DNA from: Verrucomicrobiia bacterium
Lineage (GTDB): Bacteria; Verrucomicrobiota; Verrucomicrobiia; Verrucomicrobiales; DEV007
DNA length: 64,000 nucleotides
Direction: 5' to 3'
Assembly: GCA_030425385.1 (NCBI GenBank)
Contig: JAUIAH010000037.1
Span: 1-64,000, forward strand
Shown here: positions 32,701-40,332 of the stretch, piece by piece
Layout: every line of letters starts with the position of its first letter
Numbering within the stretch: position 1 is the stretch's first letter
Position numbers and translations under genes: made by a program
The notes under the pieces: generated by a model
What the model was told of the DNA's origin: nothing
Seen by the model: the letters and a program-made list of their open reading frames with translations, nothing else
Databases searched by the model: none

Positions 32701-35250
32701 GTGAGTCTTTTCAAGATGACGACGGAGAATGATTTCACGCAAGCTCAAGCCGAACGTTTGATCAATACGGAGCAAATGGCGATCAACATGGCGGTGCGCG
32801 GTTACATCGGTGATTGGGATACGTTTTCGATCAACCGAGGCAAGAATGGCTTCATGTATCGAAACAGCGAAGATGGTCGCTGGATGTTCATTCACTGGGA
32901 TAGTGACCTGGCTTTTCAGAATACAAGCGAACGATTCCTCAATGGGAATGGGTCGGCGTTTCGGAACTGGCATCAGAAGCCGTATGTTCGTCGCCTCTAC
33001 AATTACTATCTGAATGAGATCCTGGAGCAGTTTACCAACGGCAAGCCCCGGATGGATGCCTGGTATGAGGCGGAGGAATCCTCCTCAGAAGAGTATCAAG
33101 TGCGTGTGAGCAAGTATGAGACGTGGCACAATGGTCGGCGACGGAACACGCAGAATGAGATTGGCACCGAGAACATGAATGCTTCTTTCGCGGTCACGAC
33201 TAATGGCGGTAATGATATGGCGACAGAAGCGGACCGGATTGCGCTGGAAGGCACCGCGGCCTCGGAAGTCTATGAAGTGATCCTGAAAGGTTACCCTGAG
33301 GAATATCCTAAGCCTGAGTTAGAATGGCTCAGCGAGACGGAATGGCGACTTTCCAACATCGTATTGGCGGAAGGCGATAATGCCTTGGCGATTCGAGCCC
33401 TTGATCGTTTGGGTAATGAATTGGGAAGTCTATTTGCTCCGCGAAAGGTGGATTTGACCGTGACGAAGACTGGATCGGCCGCCCCTGTGGTAGACGTGGA
33501 CACCAATCCGGGATCGCTCAATGTGGGCGTGAGCGAATTGCTCACCCTGGATGCCTCGGATAGTTTCGATCCTGAAGGGGAGGCGCTGGCATTTGATTGG
33601 GAAGGGCCTGCGGAAGCTTCTTATGCGTTCACTTCACGCCCTGAGAATCCAGGCGTGGCGGATGCAAGCTTCAATCAGCCGGGACTTTATAGCTTCACCC
33701 TCAACGTGACGGATGCTTCGGGAGCGACGACGACGGTCGAGCGCGAGGCTGCGGTTTATGGTGCGGGAGGCTTTAGTGGCTTTGGGAGTCGGTTAGAGAG
33801 TTATTGGTCGCCTGAGAGGATCGTTCGCGACACGCCGAGCTTGGAGCCCGCGTCCTACTCCTTCAATGATCGTGATGGGCACCTCACCATTCGCGTGACG
33901 GGTGAAGACGGGGCGAAACCTCTGGCTCAGGAGAGTCCTACCTTCCCCTGGATTCGGCGCGCATTGCCTGGGGAAACGGATTGGTCGTTGCACGGCAAGC
34001 TGCGTCTTGAGTCACTCCAGTTTGGGAGTTTCTCTACTGGTGTTCTGGCGGAAATGTCCACTGACGGTGAGACAGTCTCCTATACGGTGTCCTTGTTAGA
34101 AGGAGATCAATTGGCAGCCCTGCGCGTCGATGCGGGCGGCGTGCATGTCCTTGCCTCAGCTCCCTGGGATGAAGAAGGAGTCACGGTGCGTTTGCGTCGG
34201 GCAGGAGAGCAATTGGCATTTGAATACCGTGAAGACAAAGGATGGCATTCCTTACATGAGGTATCTCTCGCGGCAGGGTCGATGGCGGGTGATGGTGGGC
34301 TCTATGCGGCGACGGATTTGCCTCATACGATGCGGGTATCGTTTGACTTTGCGATGTTGATCGATCCCGGCACGGTGTCATCGCTGCAGAAAGATCTGCG
34401 CCTTACGGAGATCATGTATAATCCGAGTGGTGGGCAGGACTTGGAGTATCTTGAGTTGCAGAATGTGGGCACCCTGGCGCTCGATCTTTCGGGCGCGCAT
34501 TTCACGGATGGCATTGACTATACCTTTGAGAATGTATCACTCGCGGCAGGAAAACTATTGGTCATTGCTAAGGATCCAGAAGCGTTCATTGCTGCTTACG
34601 GTGGCAATGTGATCTTGGCGCCGGGGGCTTTCGAAGGTCAATTGGCTAATGGAGGCGAGACGATCACCTTGGTTGACGGCGATCAGCGACTCATTCTATC
34701 GATGACTTATGGGGATTCCGGCGATTGGCCGAGAGATGCAGATGGGCGTGGCTCTTCGATTGAATTGATCAATCCGAGTGAACCCATCAATTCGCCCACG
34801 AACTGGAAAGCAAGTCCTGAAGGGGGCACGCCTGGGGTGGAAGGTGAGGAGCCGCAGCCACAGCCGGGAGATGCCGATAGTGACGGGATTGCCGACGCCT
34901 GGGAGACGGCGTTTGGTCTCAATCCTGCCGACGCCTCGGATGCAGCCACCGATGCGGATGACGACGGGTGGAGTGCGCTTGAAGAGTATCTGGCCAATAC
35001 GGATCCGCGAGATGCTGCCAGTGTGCTCGTCGTGAACATCGAGGCGGTCGATGCGATGCAAGTCAGCGTGCAATTCGAGGCCGCAGCGGACCGTCAGTAT
35101 GTCATCGAGAGAACCTCGAACCTAGCTTTGGGCGGCGTGTGGGATGCATGGGTCACCATTGGGGCTGAGGCCAATGGGCGATCAGTGCAAGAGATCGACA
35201 CGCGTCCCGACGATGGTGAGCGCTTCTACCGCGTCCGCGTTCAGCCGTAG
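29725..35250 (+). CDS. 1841-residue secreted lamin-tail/CotH-domain protein
   Basis: ATG 29725 gives a signal peptide (ISRPILVPCLFALTAIALSRASAQQ). Lamin-tail-like domains follow at about 27-200 and 337-480 (EIMYHPSG, EIMFDPMG) with a related one between. A CotH-kinase-like domain spans about 778-1110, with YIGDWDTFSINR and FIHWDSDLAF in place of the usual NWD and PWDxD. A PKD-like domain (about 1254-1340), a lectin-like beta domain (about 1350-1555), another lamin-tail domain (about 1558-1700, EIMYNPSG) and a calcium-loop tail (DADSDGIADAWE) complete it. CotH proteins phosphorylate other secreted proteins in Bacillus; activity here is inference. The gene is monocistronic, ending at a terminator. 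Confidence 0.83.
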   Translation: MISRPILVPCLFALTAIALSRASAQQVIVSEIMYHPSGDAPEYLEIQNTGSTPYDIALWEIRGGIRYTFPDFDAADPQRTFLRNKERILVSSVDPEVLREAYAIADDVRIYGPWEGDVAEDGSRLSGFLSNQGERLTIRDKNGSLYSSVRYSDGGDWSVAADGAGHSLHVINHYRVVDDFRNWRASVHVGGSPGAAEPEDTHPDIHLNEVWFDAEGKVAWVELVNRGSDPVTLDEMTVRTDADLTLVDAADLAMVRAPLSGMVPAGGYLSVDVSLEADDDTGLYLADANGNVLSSHRFSNARTAFSYQVYPAGSGEWYGNAESSRDAANEPVRNTAIVINEIMFDPMGGNHGEFVELHNKGAETMDLGGWELEGAVDYVFPAGTLIESGEQLVVVADLDWFQSVYGTDVRAVGDFDGVLSNAGDRLRLIDGDDNLADEVDYGVGGEWPTLADDKGASMELVHPDMDNNRASAWRDSDESAKSTLREYAISKEYSRSGTFQGGGIGQDQELHFHLVGDGYVILEDVDLHRPKSLFNPNSDNIIENVDQQSSSASSGDGWVAQGTHAESFVDGNQLHLISDGRGDNRANRVEIDIDTLGTSTDLELTFKARWMYGKSRLIAQTVDHGWSHEFLIDVPENIGTPGAPNTAFQADPLPQADDLTHHPVVPTSSDNVTITARIDSMAPLSTVEVRYVEDSRGGNAESLFNPWGRAAMNDEGIDGDAVAGDGIYSGQITTLKDDGAVVVFYVRAEDTNGAEVTLPKHGVASPALYVVDDDVRESDLRIQRIVMSAFHLDQFGGRPQAKFDFKYPYVSNHYKPCTIIIDESYVIYGCEARSAGSPWHEGERPNLALKGKFKTPKSNTFKGRVKSTWDQDPTVGDRSHNDRITRYWMYLLGHPASDNEFIHLMVNAGNMVVREDVEPPSGNEFMDRHWENGSQGQMYRIDDEWTFPDNFSSRPSRNAEWDYKQPNGDRGGRYHAEWMLRSREVEYDYEPIVSLFKMTTENDFTQAQAERLINTEQMAINMAVRGYIGDWDTFSINRGKNGFMYRNSEDGRWMFIHWDSDLAFQNTSERFLNGNGSAFRNWHQKPYVRRLYNYYLNEILEQFTNGKPRMDAWYEAEESSSEEYQVRVSKYETWHNGRRRNTQNEIGTENMNASFAVTTNGGNDMATEADRIALEGTAASEVYEVILKGYPEEYPKPELEWLSETEWRLSNIVLAEGDNALAIRALDRLGNELGSLFAPRKVDLTVTKTGSAAPVVDVDTNPGSLNVGVSELLTLDASDSFDPEGEALAFDWEGPAEASYAFTSRPENPGVADASFNQPGLYSFTLNVTDASGATTTVEREAAVYGAGGFSGFGSRLESYWSPERIVRDTPSLEPASYSFNDRDGHLTIRVTGEDGAKPLAQESPTFPWIRRALPGETDWSLHGKLRLESLQFGSFSTGVLAEMSTDGETVSYTVSLLEGDQLAALRVDAGGVHVLASAPWDEEGVTVRLRRAGEQLAFEYREDKGWHSLHEVSLAAGSMAGDGGLYAATDLPHTMRVSFDFAMLIDPGTVSSLQKDLRLTEIMYNPSGGQDLEYLELQNVGTLALDLSGAHFTDGIDYTFENVSLAAGKLLVIAKDPEAFIAAYGGNVILAPGAFEGQLANGGETITLVDGDQRLILSMTYGDSGDWPRDADGRGSSIELINPSEPINSPTNWKASPEGGTPGVEGEEPQPQPGDADSDGIADAWETAFGLNPADASDAATDADDDGWSALEEYLANTDPRDAASVLVVNIEAVDAMQVSVQFEAAADRQYVIERTSNLALGGVWDAWVTIGAEANGRSVQEIDTRPDDGERFYRVRVQP

Positions 35251-35281
35251 ACGGCGCTAACAGATTCGTAAACCCCACCTG

Positions 35282-35310
35282 AAAGGTCGTCCGGTCTCCG
35301 GACGGCCTTT
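35282..35310 (+). terminator. Hairpin terminator after the lamin-tail/CotH gene
   Basis: A 13-bp stem (35282-35294 with 35298-35310, one G-T pair) closes a TCT loop and ends in CCTTTCT. It lies 31 bp after the stop codon. Confidence 0.75.
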
Positions 35311-35315
35311 CTGCA

Positions 35316-35344
35316 TTGCGGGAGGTACCTGAAAAGCTATGCTG
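35316..35344 (+). promoter_or_regulatory. Predicted promoter placing transcription start at the esterase ATG
   Basis: -35 TTGCGG (35316-35321), a 17-bp spacer and -10 TATGCT (35339-35344). Transcription would begin at about 35350-35352, the first codon itself, implying a leaderless mRNA. There is no Shine-Dalgarno sequence, which agrees. Confidence 0.4.
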
Positions 35345-35349
35345 GCCCA

Positions 35350-36714
35350 ATGACAATGAAACCATTGATGATTTGTTGCTGGCTGTGGGTGTCTGGGGTG
35401 CTTCCTGTCTTAGGAGAGGATGCTGCCGTGCTCTTTGAGGAGGATTTCGAGAAGGGGCGGGCGCGATGGACCACCACAGAGCAATCCGCCTGGAGACTGG
35501 CGCCCACGGATGGCGGCCATGCCTTTGAACTGACCAAGAAACGGAGTGCCTACCAACCGCCCCACCGCAGTCCGCACAACATGGCCTTGGCCGACGACCT
35601 TGTGGTGAGTGACTTCGAATTTCGCGTGCAAGTGCGCACGACGGAACCCTCCTACGGGCATCGGAGTCTGTGCCTCTTCTTTGGCTATCAGGATCCGGCG
35701 AACTTCTACTATGTGCATCTTGGGCAAGAAACGGACAATCACGCCAACCAGATCTTCATCGTTAATGACGCGCCGCGTGTGAAGATTTCTAGCAAGACGA
35801 CAAAAGGCACGCCGTGGCAGGAGAATCATTGGCACGAGGTGATGATTCGCAGAGACGTGGCGAGCGGTTCGATCAAGGTCTACTTTGATGACATGAATCA
35901 TCCGGTGATGGAGGCGACTAACAAAGAGTTCACATGGGGGAAGGTGGGGATCGGTTCGTTTGATGACAGGGGTATGTTTGACAAGGTGCAGGTGTCAGGG
36001 AAGCGGGTGCCGCTGATTCCCAAGAAGATGGACGCAGCGGTGGCGGGGCACCAATACCGCTATTGGCTGCACACGCCGGTGACTGCGCCTCCGGTCGAGG
36101 GATACCCGCTCTTGCTCTTCCTGCACGGAGCTGGCGAGCGCGGCGATGACTTGGAGAAAGTGAAAGTGCACGGACCGCCCAAGCTCTTGGCCAAAGGTGC
36201 CATGAAGAGCCTGGAATCCTTCGTGGTGATCGCCCCGCAATGCCCGACAAAGACGCGGTGGCAGCCCGAAACCTTGAAGGTGCTGATCGATGAGGTTTGC
36301 CGATCGGGCGCGAATATCGATCTCTCGCGTCTCTATGTCACTGGCCTCAGCATGGGAGGCTACGGCACCTGGGGGCTCCTTTCCAACTACCCTGACACCT
36401 TCGCCGCAGCTATTCCCATTTGTGGTGGTGGAGATTTCAGTCGCCTGAAGATCTCCAAAGACATGGGATTGGAGAATCAGTTTTCCATGGATGACCTGAT
36501 GCGGGCCAAGCAGGTGCCGATCTGGGCGTTTCACGGAGATAACGACGGAACGGTTCCTCCCGAGGAAAGTCGTTTGTTAGTCGATGCGTTGAAGGCTGCG
36601 GGATCGGAGTCGGTGAAACTGACCATCTATCCTGGTGTAGGCCATGATTCCTGGACGCAGACCTATGCAAATCCAGCCGTGTATGCATGGCTGCGAGAGC
36701 ACCAGAAGCCTTGA
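35350..36714 (+). CDS. Secreted alpha/beta-hydrolase esterase with N-terminal lectin-like domain
   Basis: A 454-residue protein with a signal peptide (LMICCWLWVSGVLPVLGE). Residues about 25-215 form a concanavalin-like beta domain of the DUF1080 type (FGYQDPANFYYVHLG, WHEVMIRRD). Residues about 225-454 are an alpha/beta hydrolase of the polyhydroxybutyrate-depolymerase/feruloyl-esterase-like group. The nucleophile is in GLSMGGYGTWG, the acid lies near FHGDNDGTVP and the His in GVGHDSW. It probably deacylates a polymer or glycan outside the cytoplasm, held by the lectin-like domain. It stands alone between a terminator and a converging FAD oxidoreductase gene. Confidence 0.87.
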   Translation: MTMKPLMICCWLWVSGVLPVLGEDAAVLFEEDFEKGRARWTTTEQSAWRLAPTDGGHAFELTKKRSAYQPPHRSPHNMALADDLVVSDFEFRVQVRTTEPSYGHRSLCLFFGYQDPANFYYVHLGQETDNHANQIFIVNDAPRVKISSKTTKGTPWQENHWHEVMIRRDVASGSIKVYFDDMNHPVMEATNKEFTWGKVGIGSFDDRGMFDKVQVSGKRVPLIPKKMDAAVAGHQYRYWLHTPVTAPPVEGYPLLLFLHGAGERGDDLEKVKVHGPPKLLAKGAMKSLESFVVIAPQCPTKTRWQPETLKVLIDEVCRSGANIDLSRLYVTGLSMGGYGTWGLLSNYPDTFAAAIPICGGGDFSRLKISKDMGLENQFSMDDLMRAKQVPIWAFHGDNDGTVPPEESRLLVDALKAAGSESVKLTIYPGVGHDSWTQTYANPAVYAWLREHQKP

Positions 36715-36725
36715 TGCAGATCTCC

Positions 36726-37730
36726 TCAGTGAAGGCAATCGACCTCAGAAGGGAGCGGTTTGTCGTCTAACAAGTGATCCATGAAATGCCTGGCGTAGGT
36801 GGGGGACGTAAGCACGCCCTTGGAGCTGAACCCACCGAACCAGGCGAGGTGCGGTTTCGATGGGTGACGGCCCATGGTGGGAAATCGTGTGAGTGTGACA
36901 GGGCGCACGGCCGCCACATGATCCTCCACGGTGTAGGGAGCTTTGAGAAAGGCGCGAAGACGTGATTCCAACTCGCCTCGGCCATCGACAGATGGTTTGG
37001 TTTCGGGAGTGGGACGGGCTTCGTAGGTGGCTCCCGTGCGCCAATAACCCTCGCCAATGGGTTGGAGCCAACACTCTCCGTTGTAGAGGTGGCGATCATT
37101 CCCGAGATCAGGGATCGCGAGCGTGAGGATATCGCCGTGCGCATACCGCATGGGGAGCCAATCAAACGGTGGGAGGCCTAACAACCAGGGACCATTGGCG
37201 AAGATCCAGAGCCCCTCGTCCGGCGAGCACGCATCGGGATGGACTTGGGATTCTGCGAGGAGCCCATTCTTGAGAAACCAATGGCGTGAGTGCGCTAACC
37301 AAGCGGCCACTCGCAAGAATCCCGATCGGCGCATGCAGAAGCAGCCGTGAGAAGGCGTGAAGTGGGGCGAGAGCTCACGACATGATTCGGTCTCTGCTAG
37401 GTAGAGAGGATCGCCAAGGCGCTTCTGCCAGCGAGCCGACTCTGTCTCGTTGATGAGGAATCGCACAGTAGGATGGCGTTCGTAGAAGGTGTCTCCTAGC
37501 ACCTGTCCGATCTCAGCATAGAAAGCTTCCATCTCGTCGAGGAATGCCCATCCTTGGGTGAGTGTCAGGCGTTGCCCAGCGATGGGAGTGACAATGCCGG
37601 CGCTCACTTTGGAAGCCGTTTCTGCTCGTGGCTGATCGTAGAGACGGAACGGCTGGCCGCGCAGGTGGCAGCGCCAGGCGAGAGCGGTGCCCGCGATGCC
37701 TTGTCCCACGATGTGCCAGGGAGCCTTCAC
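36726..37730 (-). CDS. FAD-dependent oxidoreductase (DAO family)
   Basis: A 334-residue protein from GTG 37730, chosen because AGGAGA sits four bases upstream on the minus strand. The Rossmann motif is GQGIAGTALAWRC right at the N-terminus. The fold resembles D-amino-acid-oxidase/glycine-oxidase and MnmC-C proteins, with KVSAGIVTPIAG, a substrate-domain stretch YWRTGATYEARPTP and a C-terminal AWFGGFSSKGVLTSP that closes the FAD site. Substrate unknown. It diverges from the decarboxylase operon with an 83-bp gap, but cofunction is not shown. Confidence 0.82.
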   Translation of the reverse strand: MKAPWHIVGQGIAGTALAWRCHLRGQPFRLYDQPRAETASKVSAGIVTPIAGQRLTLTQGWAFLDEMEAFYAEIGQVLGDTFYERHPTVRFLINETESARWQKRLGDPLYLAETESCRELSPHFTPSHGCFCMRRSGFLRVAAWLAHSRHWFLKNGLLAESQVHPDACSPDEGLWIFANGPWLLGLPPFDWLPMRYAHGDILTLAIPDLGNDRHLYNGECWLQPIGEGYWRTGATYEARPTPETKPSVDGRGELESRLRAFLKAPYTVEDHVAAVRPVTLTRFPTMGRHPSKPHLAWFGGFSSKGVLTSPTYARHFMDHLLDDKPLPSEVDCLH

Positions 37731-37813
37731 GGACTCTCCTCTCGACTGGTCTGGAGTGAGGTCAAGTGGAAGAGAGCTTTCCAAGCGCTGAGGGACGCGC
37801 TAAGCATCTTCGC

Positions 37814-38503
37814 ATGAAACCGATCGTTCAGATTTCTCTCGACCTTACGAATATTGATGAAGCGTTGGAAACGGCGGAGATGGCATTGCGGGCGGGCGTG
37901 GATTGGCTGGAGGCGGGCACGCCCTTGATCTTGGCCGAGGGCTTGCATGGCGTGCGCGCACTGCGCGAGAAATTCCCGGAGACCCCGATCGTGGCAGACC
38001 TCAAGACGATGGATGGGGGTTATTTGGAAGCTGAAATGATGGCCAAGGCGGGAGCCACCCAAGTGGTGGTGATGGCGCGGGCTCATGAGGAGACGATCAA
38101 GTGTGTGGTGCAGGCAGGGAAAGACTTTGGGGCCGAAGTGATGGGGGATAACTTGGCCTGTCCAAGCATGGTGGATGGAGCCAAGCGACTGGAGGATCTC
38201 GGATGCGATTACATCGTGCACCACATTGGGTATGATGAGCGGCGTGGGATTGCGGCACGAGGTGAACGCATGCCGAGCCCGCTCGATGATCTCCGCGAAG
38301 TGGTCGAGGCAGTGTCGATTCCGGTCCAGGCGGTGGGTGGCCTTTCGATCGAGCAAGCCGTCCAGTGCCCCGATTATGGAGCTCCGTTAGTCGTGTTGGG
38401 GGCTCCCTTGACGATTGATGCCGATTCCTTCAAGACCGCGGATGGTGATCTGGAATCCTCATTGCGCCTCATTTGTGAGCAGGTGCACGCCAAGTCAGCC
38501 TAA
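37814..38503 (+). CDS. HUMPS-type (beta/alpha)8 decarboxylase or hexulose-phosphate synthase
   Basis: A 229-residue protein of the orotidine-monophosphate decarboxylase superfamily, closest to 3-hexulose-6-phosphate synthase and 3-keto-L-gulonate-6-phosphate decarboxylase. E33 is in WLEAGTPL, and the Mg/catalytic motif is D62-L-K64-T-M-D67 in VADLKTMDGG. HHIGYDERR and VQAVGGLS match the phosphate-binding half of the barrel. The reaction cannot be chosen from sequence alone: aldol condensation with formaldehyde or decarboxylation of a 3-keto sugar-acid phosphate. It opens a four-gene operon with two dehydrogenases and an AMP-ligase. No kinase to make a phosphorylated substrate is present. Confidence 0.82.
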   Translation: MKPIVQISLDLTNIDEALETAEMALRAGVDWLEAGTPLILAEGLHGVRALREKFPETPIVADLKTMDGGYLEAEMMAKAGATQVVVMARAHEETIKCVVQAGKDFGAEVMGDNLACPSMVDGAKRLEDLGCDYIVHHIGYDERRGIAARGERMPSPLDDLREVVEAVSIPVQAVGGLSIEQAVQCPDYGAPLVVLGAPLTIDADSFKTADGDLESSLRLICEQVHAKSA

Positions 38504-38518
38504 CAAACGCTTGTCACG

Positions 38519-39556
38519 ATGAGTCATCCAGCAGTGGTCAATTTCGCAGAAGCGCCTCACAGCGTCGAGTTGCGAGAGCTTGAGAAACCAGCGATCGGTC
38601 CTGACGACGTCCTGCTCTCCGTCCAAGCGGTAGGGGTTTGTGGGAGTGATCTTCACCAGTGGACGTCACAGCACAGTTGGCCGGTCAATTATCCCGTGGT
38701 GTTAGGGCATGAGTTTGGGGGCGTGATCGCGGAGGTAGGAAAGGCCGTCCAGGGCTGGTCGGAAGGGGATCGGGTGGTCAGTGAAACGGCTGCGGTCATC
38801 GATCCTGACAATCCCATGACGCGACGAGGGCTCTACAATCTCGACACCTCACGGAAAGGATTTGGATATGGAGTCAATGGAGCCATGACGCCATACGTGC
38901 GGGTCCCGGCGCGATGCTTGCATCGCGTGCCGGAAGGCTTGGCCTTTGAGAAAGCAGCGCTCACGGAGCCGTGTTGCGTCGCTTACAATGCGACTATCAA
39001 GAACACACGGATCGAGCCTGGTGATCGTGTGTTGGTGCTAGGGCCGGGTACCATTGGCATCCTCTGCGCCGCCTTGGCGCGCCAGGCCGGGGCGGAAGTG
39101 GCCGTGGCTGGACTCCCGCAGGATGAAGGTCGCCTCAAGATTGCAGAACAGTATGGTTGTGAAGCGATTATCGGGGATGCCAGCGCGTGGTGTCAGGCGC
39201 GCGATGGCCTTGGCGCGGACGCCGTCATTGATGCTGCGGGGGTGTCGCCCACGCTGAAGACGGCAATCGATGTTGTCCGCCCCGCAGGCTGGATCACGAA
39301 GGTCGGTTGGGGGCCTCAGCCGCTGAACTTTAACATTGATCCCATCGTGCAGAAGAATGTCACTTTGCAAGGGAGCTTCAGCCACTATTGGCCCATTTGG
39401 GAACGGGTTTTGGCGATGTTAGCTTCGGGTCAGCTCGATGTGGAACCCATCATCGGTGGGCAATGGAGCCTGGATGAATGGGAGACAGCCTTCACCAAGA
39501 TGCACCATGGTGACGTGGTGAAATCTGTTCTACTTCCTAACGCAACAGCATCATGA
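38519..39556 (+). CDS. Zinc-type medium-chain dehydrogenase, structural-zinc site missing
   Basis: A 345-residue polyol/threonine-dehydrogenase-like enzyme. Catalytic zinc ligands are C41 (GVCGSD) and H64-E65 (GHEFGG), with a further acidic residue in ALTEPCCVA. The Rossmann motif is VLVLGPGTIGILCA. The loop that normally carries four structural-zinc cysteines reads VIDPDNPMTRRGLYNLD and has none. It oxidises a secondary alcohol, probably with NAD+. It follows the decarboxylase gene by 15 bp and overlaps the SDR gene by 4 bp (ATGA), so translation is coupled. Confidence 0.88.
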   Translation: MSHPAVVNFAEAPHSVELRELEKPAIGPDDVLLSVQAVGVCGSDLHQWTSQHSWPVNYPVVLGHEFGGVIAEVGKAVQGWSEGDRVVSETAAVIDPDNPMTRRGLYNLDTSRKGFGYGVNGAMTPYVRVPARCLHRVPEGLAFEKAALTEPCCVAYNATIKNTRIEPGDRVLVLGPGTIGILCAALARQAGAEVAVAGLPQDEGRLKIAEQYGCEAIIGDASAWCQARDGLGADAVIDAAGVSPTLKTAIDVVRPAGWITKVGWGPQPLNFNIDPIVQKNVTLQGSFSHYWPIWERVLAMLASGQLDVEPIIGGQWSLDEWETAFTKMHHGDVVKSVLLPNATAS

Positions 39557-40329
39557 GATTAAAAGACAAAGCGGTCATTGTGACTGGGAGCACCTTGGGC
39601 ATTGGCAAAGCCATCGCTCAGCGTGCCGTGGCTGAGGGCGCTCGCGTCCTCATACACGGCTTGGAAGCGTCGGAAGGCGAAGCGCTTTGTGAGGAGCTGG
39701 GCCAGGAAAGGACTGCTCTCCACATTGATGATCTCTCCCAACCTGAGGCCGCGGCACGGGTGATCAAGGCTGCTGTAGACGCTTTCGGCAAGCTGGATGT
39801 GTTAGTGAATAATGCGGGCTTGGTCGTGACGGGGCGATTGGAAACAGCAGGCGCAGCCGAGTTTGATCATGTCATGGCGATCAATGCGAGAGCGCCCTTT
39901 CTTCTCATCAAAGCCGCCTATCCTTATTTGAGAGAGACGGGCGGGTGCGTGGTGAACGTGGGATCGGTGAATGCGTATTGCGGTGAAGAGAATCTCTTGC
40001 CTTACAGCATGTCGAAGGGGGCGCTCATGACGATGACACGGAATTTGGGAGACACCTTGATGCGTGAAGGCGGTGTCCGCGTGAACCAGGTGAATCCGGG
40101 ATGGGTCCTCACCGAGAATGAACGAGCGCGGAAAGAAGAGCAGGGCATGGCCGCTGATTGGCCCGCGCAGTTGCCGAAGAACTTTGCGCCGGCAGGACGG
40201 ATCTTGGCGCCGGAAGAGATTGCCGCGGGCGTTATTCCGTTCATGAGCGAGGAGATTGGCCCTGTGAGTGGCACGGTCTACGAGATGGAGCAGTATCCCA
40301 TGATTGGGCGGAATCCGCCCAAACTCTAA
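39553..40329 (+). CDS. Short-chain dehydrogenase/reductase (classical SDR)
   Basis: A 258-residue enzyme with cofactor motif T11GSTLGIG18, NNAG at 86-89 and catalytic S138, Y151 and K155 (YSMSK). The C-terminal PVSGTVYEMEQYPMIG differs from the common GG-substrate ending, so the substrate is uncertain. The ATG overlaps the preceding stop (ATGA). Together with the medium-chain dehydrogenase it gives two successive oxidation or reduction steps in the operon. Confidence 0.9.
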   Translation: MRLKDKAVIVTGSTLGIGKAIAQRAVAEGARVLIHGLEASEGEALCEELGQERTALHIDDLSQPEAAARVIKAAVDAFGKLDVLVNNAGLVVTGRLETAGAAEFDHVMAINARAPFLLIKAAYPYLRETGGCVVNVGSVNAYCGEENLLPYSMSKGALMTMTRNLGDTLMREGGVRVNQVNPGWVLTENERARKEEQGMAADWPAQLPKNFAPAGRILAPEEIAAGVIPFMSEEIGPVSGTVYEMEQYPMIGRNPPKL

Positions 40330-40332
40330 CGC

